DNA from: Streptococcus equi subsp. equi
Lineage (GTDB): Bacteria; Bacillota; Bacilli; Lactobacillales; Streptococcaceae
DNA length: 64,000 bases
Direction of reading: 5' to 3'
NCBI GenBank assembly: GCA_900637675.1
Contig: LR134389.1
Location: forward strand, 682,001 to 746,000
The position numbers and the translations under genes are program-made. Of the stretch, positions 60,001 through 64,000 are shown in pieces. The first letter of the stretch is position 1; each line of letters starts with the position of its first letter. The notes under the pieces were generated by a model. That model saw only the letters and a list, made by a program, of their open reading frames with translations. It did not search any database and was not told the DNA's origin.

Positions 60001-62637
60001 AGATTTGGAAAAACTCTAACTTGTGAACCGATATCTTATTTAGGCACAGAGCTAAATATGGCTTCATTAAAGGATCGTATCGAGATTGCAGGAGAAAGAA
60101 TTTCAAAAGATGCCAAGTATGAAGAAATAGAGCTTTTAGATGATGAAATCACTTCAATCCCTGCAACGGATGATGTTAAGAACTTTTCCTATACCATTAT
60201 TGATGATGAAGTCTATTACAGAGAAAACTCACTGTTTATCAAAAAGGAAGTAACCGATAAAAACAAAGAAAAAATCAAGGATTATCTTGAGCTGAATGCT
60301 GCCTTAAAAAATGTGATTTACAAGCAGAAAGAAGGTTTTAGTGAGGAAGAAATCAAGGCTTCACAGGAAAAACTAAATGAAGTCTATGACCGTTTTTCTA
60401 ATAAGCATGGCTTTGTAAATAATTTAAGCAATACAAGAGCTTTAAAAGAGGATAGCAACTTCCCGCTTGTTTCCTCCATTGAAATCCTTGATGAAGAAAA
60501 CTTTAAGGCAAAGGGAGATATTTTCTCCAAAAGAACTATTACAAAGGCTAAAGTCATAGATCATGTGGATACTTCTTTAGAAGCCCTTGTCTTATCGGTA
60601 TCTGAAAAAGGATATGTGGACTTTGACTATATGGAAGGTCTTACAGGAAAAGACAGACCGACTTTGATTGAGGAGCTTCGAGGGGAAATCTACTTAAATA
60701 TTAGGGAAGAACAAAACTTTTATAGACCTCTATCCTTTAACCCCGAAGATGGAGATTTGCCTTTTGCCTGTGCCAATGGCAGTAATTCCTACAAATACGG
60801 CTATGTAACAAAGGATGAATATTTAAGTGGGAATATCAGGGACAAGATTGCCATAGTAGATAGCTATCTATCAAAGCTCAGACAGACGGAAAGAGAGTTA
60901 CCTCATCTTGGCTATGCAGAAGATGGTAAAGAAAAAGAGCTGATTAGCTATGAGATGAATCGTTTGGAATACCAAAAGGCTGAGCTTACAAAAGTTCTAC
61001 CAAAGGAGCTTGAAGCAAGTGAGATAAGTGTTCGTCTTGGTGCGACTTGGATACCGATTAAAGATATTGAAAAATTTATTTTTGAAACGCTGAAAACTCC
61101 GGGATATGCAAGATGGGATATTAAGGTTAAGTTTTCAAACCTGACAAGTGAGTGGAATATAGAAGGTAAAAGTAGGGATAGAGGAAATGACCTCGCTGAA
61201 ATGACTTACGGTACATCAAGGGTAAATGCCTATAAGCTGATTGAAGATGCCTTAAACCTGAAAGAAACAAAGGTATTTGACCAGATTGTAAATCCGGACG
61301 GCTCTAAAACTTCTGTACTAAATAAAAAAGAAACCATGCTTGCAGGGCAAAAGCAGGAACTACTAAAAGAAGAATTTAAGAACTGGATATTTAATGATCA
61401 GGAGAGAAGAAACCGTCTTGTAAAACTGTATAATGAGCGTTTTAACTCTATCCGAAACAGAGAATATGACGGAAGTAATCTTTCCTTTGAGGGAATGAAT
61501 ACTAAAATAGATTTAAGACCTCATCAGAGAAATGCCATAGCAAGAAGTCTTTATGGAGGCAACACCCTGCTTGCTCATGTGGTGGGCAGTGGAAAGACCT
61601 TTGAAATGGTGGCTTCCGCAATGGAAAGTAAAAGACTTGGAATGTGTAGTAAGTCCTTGTTTGTTGTACCCAATCACTTAACAGGACAAATCGGTCGTGA
61701 GTTTATGCAGCTATATCCGTCGGCAAATATCATGGTGGCAGATAAGAAAGATTTTGAGCCGAAGAACCGTAAGCGTTTTATCGGTCGAATTGCCACAGGA
61801 GAATACGATGCCGTTGTTATCGGGCATACGCAGTTTGAAAAAATTCCTATGTCTAAGGAATATCAGGAGAAGCATATCCAAGATCAGATTGATGAAATCG
61901 TAAACTATGTAGAAGAATACAAGCATGACAGAAATCAGAACTTTACAGTAAAACAGCTTGAAAAGACAAAGAAAAAACTGGAAACAAGGCTTGAGAAATT
62001 AAATGACGATTTTAAGAAAGATGATGTCATTACCTTTGAGGAATTAGGAGTTGATAAGCTCTTTGTTGATGAAGCACACAACTACAAAAATCTCTATCTT
62101 TATACAAAAATGCGTAATGTTGCAGGAATCGGTCAAAGTGAAGCCTTTAAGTCCTCCGATATGTTTATGAAGTGTCGCTATATGGATGAAATGACAAACG
62201 GAAAAGGCATTGTCTTTGCAACGGGAACGCCTGTATCAAACTCCATGACTGAGCTTTACACTATGCAGCGTTATCTTCAGTATGAGAGCTTAAAGAAAAA
62301 TAATCTGGAGCATTTTGATAGCTGGGCTTCTACTTTTGGGGAAACGCAGTCTGCTTTTGAGCTTTCTCCGGAGGGAACAGGATACAGAGTAAAGACAAGA
62401 TTTTCCAAGTTCTATAACTTGCCTGAACTAATGTCTATGTTTAAGGAAGTCGCTGACATTCAAACAGCGGATATGTTAAATCTTCCAACACCTGAGGCAC
62501 ATTATGAAGTAATTAAGACCTTGCCAAGTGAGGAGCAAAAGGAAATTCTAAAGAGCCTTTCTGAAAGAGCAGATGATGTGAGAAATAGGGTGGTAGAGCC
62601 TGACAAAGATAATATGCTAAAAATTGTGCGCTGTTAA
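57055..62637 (+). CDS. N6-DNA-methylase-like / SNF2 helicase of the ICE, split by a group II intron
   Basis: The frame is open from about 56974 and no ribosome site precedes ATG 57055, so this is the continuation of the gene at 55796. About 1,857 residues of exon: several mobile-element LPD-type modules, a methylase-like region ([29 protein letters not shown] near 845) and a helicase with Walker A HVVGSGKT near 1508, VDEAHNYKN near 1671 and [11 protein letters not shown]. The real exon ends at 62625 (DNMLKI); the last codons to TAA 62637 are intron. Splicing would be needed for a full product. Confidence 0.85.
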   Translation: MRLTIPLTQRDIDTVLINGGNHDGSRLPVIAEFSKGKSNEELGEYLKDIFRGGNGFYIDEREVSSWYSDKGIHLAYGTSAREDTTQILSWSDAAKRINELLDNGEFATNVEISEAPDYERDKISESLWYLMHDLSEEGQGYFELLKTSGRGFPEETKRLSEALKNPDYLKETIKEYSRFLEGYKENRNVLRFHYHKVDSLCQRLQELELSRKEYSTNLTELPKVKSFITEDEVLESLSRGSGVDRGKERITKFFKENHTLQEKANFLKDEYGIGGRSHAVSGAMGSDEWHDAKGLKLQKNNCNDVFLTWSSVAKRIEELLSKNLYEEKKIESKSEVEESKELQYYSKDNPENLMTDEMLERVPELYAQEDVALADKEVHAAYIIPFRSNWTWYMTEYDRESGDAFGLVLGFEPEWGYFNLEELKELNAQRLILEDFPKTFRELKDTELAKQMDEQELQSVFNGELSFEDKEELEISEEVEERVAATPVQETLFDYLKEKEEVELNEEKKSISDEFAVKEGDTVYFNHEEYTVREIAENKITERYDLWLDPGRSGNHQIPIVAFTDNEDLLRQVSPERPAFIVGDEIKYKDKDYTITRFDDMGNNLKTVTVKDNTEYLGGMITGSDVIPYRLESDLERVFENLTYKKPETIAKESEIKKAEAHNFKITEETLPDKLSPSERLNNNLEAISMLSRIESGQREFDSTAQEVLARYVGWGGLADVFDEEKGGQWKEARSFLKENLSQAEYEAARESTLTSFYTPKTVIDGVYKTLSDMGFKSGNILEPSMGIGNFIGNLPDEMNKSKFYGVELDSISGRIGKLLYPESDIQIKGLEETSFSNNFFDVAIGNVPFGEYKVNDREYNRNNFLIHDYFFAKSIDKVRNGGVIAFITSSGTMDKKDESVRRYLAARAEFLGAIRLPNDTFKGTAGTEVTSDIIFLKKRDSVLERDEDWIHLAEDENGLVYNKYFVDHPEQVLGSMREVSGRFGKTLTCEPISYLGTELNMASLKDRIEIAGERISKDAKYEEIELLDDEITSIPATDDVKNFSYTIIDDEVYYRENSLFIKKEVTDKNKEKIKDYLELNAALKNVIYKQKEGFSEEEIKASQEKLNEVYDRFSNKHGFVNNLSNTRALKEDSNFPLVSSIEILDEENFKAKGDIFSKRTITKAKVIDHVDTSLEALVLSVSEKGYVDFDYMEGLTGKDRPTLIEELRGEIYLNIREEQNFYRPLSFNPEDGDLPFACANGSNSYKYGYVTKDEYLSGNIRDKIAIVDSYLSKLRQTERELPHLGYAEDGKEKELISYEMNRLEYQKAELTKVLPKELEASEISVRLGATWIPIKDIEKFIFETLKTPGYARWDIKVKFSNLTSEWNIEGKSRDRGNDLAEMTYGTSRVNAYKLIEDALNLKETKVFDQIVNPDGSKTSVLNKKETMLAGQKQELLKEEFKNWIFNDQERRNRLVKLYNERFNSIRNREYDGSNLSFEGMNTKIDLRPHQRNAIARSLYGGNTLLAHVVGSGKTFEMVASAMESKRLGMCSKSLFVVPNHLTGQIGREFMQLYPSANIMVADKKDFEPKNRKRFIGRIATGEYDAVVIGHTQFEKIPMSKEYQEKHIQDQIDEIVNYVEEYKHDRNQNFTVKQLEKTKKKLETRLEKLNDDFKKDDVITFEELGVDKLFVDEAHNYKNLYLYTKMRNVAGIGQSEAFKSSDMFMKCRYMDEMTNGKGIVFATGTPVSNSMTELYTMQRYLQYESLKKNNLEHFDSWASTFGETQSAFELSPEGTGYRVKTRFSKFYNLPELMSMFKEVADIQTADMLNLPTPEAHYEVIKTLPSEEQKEILKSLSERADDVRNRVVEPDKDNMLKIVRC

Positions 62638-64000
62638 GCGTAAAAATGTATCTCCCTCACAGAGGGATATTATTGAAAGTAAATAATAGGAACAACTAAC
62701 TAACCTAGCGGGGAAACCCAAAGGGGACAATAGCATGTTAGTAAAGCGGATAAGGAGTGAGTTACAACGCTTTGATGTGCCGCAAGTTCCGTAACCTATG
62801 GTTAAGGCTAAACTGCTTGAACCTCAATTCTGACTAGGTGCAAAGCATCGCCCATCGGAAAGTAACTGAGACCGATGTTACTGTATATTCGTTGTTGTGA
62901 TTTTGGACGAATAACTTTCTACAGTAAAAGAGCATACGATAAGTATGAATAAAGGAATGAGTGAGGAACCTAAGGGTTACTAGAACGTACATTTTTAACG
63001 AATAGCAGGATTGCCTAAGAGGGGGGACCCTTATGGTAACGGAGTCACCGTAGTAGTCCGAGCAAGGGAAATCCTTGTACATGGCGAAGGGTGACAGGTA
63101 ATTTCGATTAGTTAGAAAGGATTAGGTGCGTGGGATGCGTACAGCCAAAACTATTTTAACGGTCATTCATGAACGTGGAAAACAAGATAAACCACTCGAA
63201 AGGGTTTATAAGTTACTATTTAATCGTGAACTCTATCTGATAGCCTATGCAAAGTTATACCCGAATAATGGAGCAATGACAAAGGGTGTTACAGAGGAAA
63301 CGATTGATGGAATGTCTATTCAAAAAATAGATATGATTATTGAACAATTAAGACAAGAAACCTATTACTGGAGACCAGCTAGGAGAGAGTACATTCCTAA
63401 AAAGAATGGAAAACACTGTCCTTTGGGAATACCAGTATGGAGTGATAAACTTCTTCAGGAAGTGATTCGCATGATATTAGAAGCCTATTATGAGCCACAA
63501 TTTAGTGAACATTCTCATGGTTTTAGACCAAAAAGAGGGTGTCATACAGCTTTACAAGAAATTCAGACTTGGAAAGGGACACGTTGGTTCATAGAAGGAG
63601 ATATCTCTAGTTATTTTGACACGATTGACCACGATGTATTAATCACTATGTTGTCTAGACAAATTCAGGATGGTCGGTTTATTAGGCTTATCAAAAATAT
63701 GCTTGAGGCAGGATATCTTGATGATTGGAAGTTTCACAAGACTATTAGTGGAACACCGCAAGGTGGAGTTATTAGTCCTTTATTAGCTAATATCTATTTA
63801 CATCAATTTGATAAGTGGGTCGGTGAAGAGCTGATACCTCAATATACAAGAGGTAAAAAGCAGAAAGCAAACTCAGCCTATAATCGTTTGAGTAGAAGAA
63901 TTAAATGCTATCAGGATAAAGGAGATTATAAAAAAGCTCATCAGTTAATTGTTGAGAGAAGAAATCTCCCTTCAGTTGATACTTATGATACCAGCTATCG
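62626..64000 (+). mobile_element. Group II intron, 5' part
   Basis: The 5' boundary is GTGCG at 62626, directly after the exon codons DNMLKI of the helicase. A non-coding structured leader of about 510 bases (domains I-III) precedes the reverse-transcriptase gene in domain IV. Domains V-VI and the 3' exon are beyond the window. Confidence 0.88.
63135..64000 (+). CDS. ltrA: Group II intron reverse transcriptase/maturase (partial)
   Basis: The first 288 residues from ATG 63135: RT-0 to RT-4 region with [14 protein letters not shown] start ([14 protein letters not shown]), [37 protein letters not shown], and [21 protein letters not shown]. It splices the intron and copies it into new sites. The YADD motif and the maturase and HNH domains would lie beyond the window end. 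Resembles chloroplast-like class proteins, but I cannot assign the class firmly. Confidence 0.93.
   Translation, partial: MRTAKTILTVIHERGKQDKPLERVYKLLFNRELYLIAYAKLYPNNGAMTKGVTEETIDGMSIQKIDMIIEQLRQETYYWRPARREYIPKKNGKHCPLGIPVWSDKLLQEVIRMILEAYYEPQFSEHSHGFRPKRGCHTALQEIQTWKGTRWFIEGDISSYFDTIDHDVLITMLSRQIQDGRFIRLIKNMLEAGYLDDWKFHKTISGTPQGGVISPLLANIYLHQFDKWVGEELIPQYTRGKKQKANSAYNRLSRRIKCYQDKGDYKKAHQLIVERRNLPSVDTYDTSY

Noticed and set aside
62834..63082. 82-codon minus-strand ORF in the intron leader
   Set aside because: Lies in the structured catalytic RNA part of the group II intron; not expected to code.

Overview
The window looks like a low-GC streptococcal chromosome of the pyogenic group, most likely Streptococcus equi (subsp. 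zooepidemicus or equi). This rests on recognising gene order and proteins (udk, msrC-like, dnaX, DUF3272, birA, metK with an SMK-type leader, murA, aroA-aroK-psr-rumA), a two-domain protein G-like surface protein, and a histidine-triad/leucine-rich-repeat lipoprotein. No database search was run, so the species call is inference.

Layout. 1-13.2 kb is core housekeeping: a deacetylase tail, DEAD-box helicase, uridine kinase, PrsW-like membrane protein, free-methionine sulfoxide reductase, DnaX, BirA, a zinc-box-controlled but frameshifted Slr-like lipoprotein, MetK behind a SAM riboswitch, and MurA. At 13.3-14.75 kb an intact IS3-family (IS150-like) element sits beside the vestigial end of a related element. 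14.86-27.65 kb is a hexuronate/glycosaminoglycan-fragment locus: GPH symporter, KDG kinase, beta-glucuronidase and a GntR regulator, then KDPG aldolase (frameshifted), glucuronate isomerase, mannonate dehydratase and a fructuronate-reductase-like SDR, then a HAD protein and a GH3 glycosidase. All three transcription units carry the same 15-bp palindrome at their promoter and a CcpA-like cre site, so they look like one GntR/CcpA regulon that turns glucuronate-containing oligosaccharides into pyruvate and glyceraldehyde-3-phosphate. 28.2-29.5 kb encodes the protein G-like albumin/IgG-binding adhesin. 29.8-38.4 kb is core again (GNAT, YtoI, Map, YihY, AroA, AroK, LCP protein, RlmCD).

From about 38.37 kb to the end of the window an integrative and conjugative element (ICE) of the Tn1549-like type is inserted in the 3' end of rumA/rlmCD and supplies that gene with a new C-terminus. 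Its genes are A-rich and use AGA/AGG for arginine, unlike the host's CGT. Order: small membrane protein, RepA-like initiator, DnaC-like ATPase, PcfB-like protein, VirD4/TraG, SSB, Maff2, TrbL/VirB6, PrgI, VirB4, NlpC/CHAP hydrolase, DUF4315, DUF4366, TopB, an AbrB/AlbA_2 regulatory pair, and an ArdC/methylase/SNF2 helicase carrying a TnpV-like gene in another frame. The helicase is interrupted by a group II intron whose reverse transcriptase runs off the window.

The ICE appears disabled as sequenced. virD4 has four single-base deletions, trbL has an in-frame stop, topB has lost its catalytic centre to a second copy of the IS, and the helicase is frameshifted and split by the intron. Nearly all small lesions are one-base deletions, mostly in A or T runs, so sequencing undercalls must be excluded before the decay is believed. 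Intrinsic-terminator-like hairpins stand just upstream of repA, ssb, topB and the helicase gene, which suggests that the transfer operon is read through by antitermination or controlled segment by segment.
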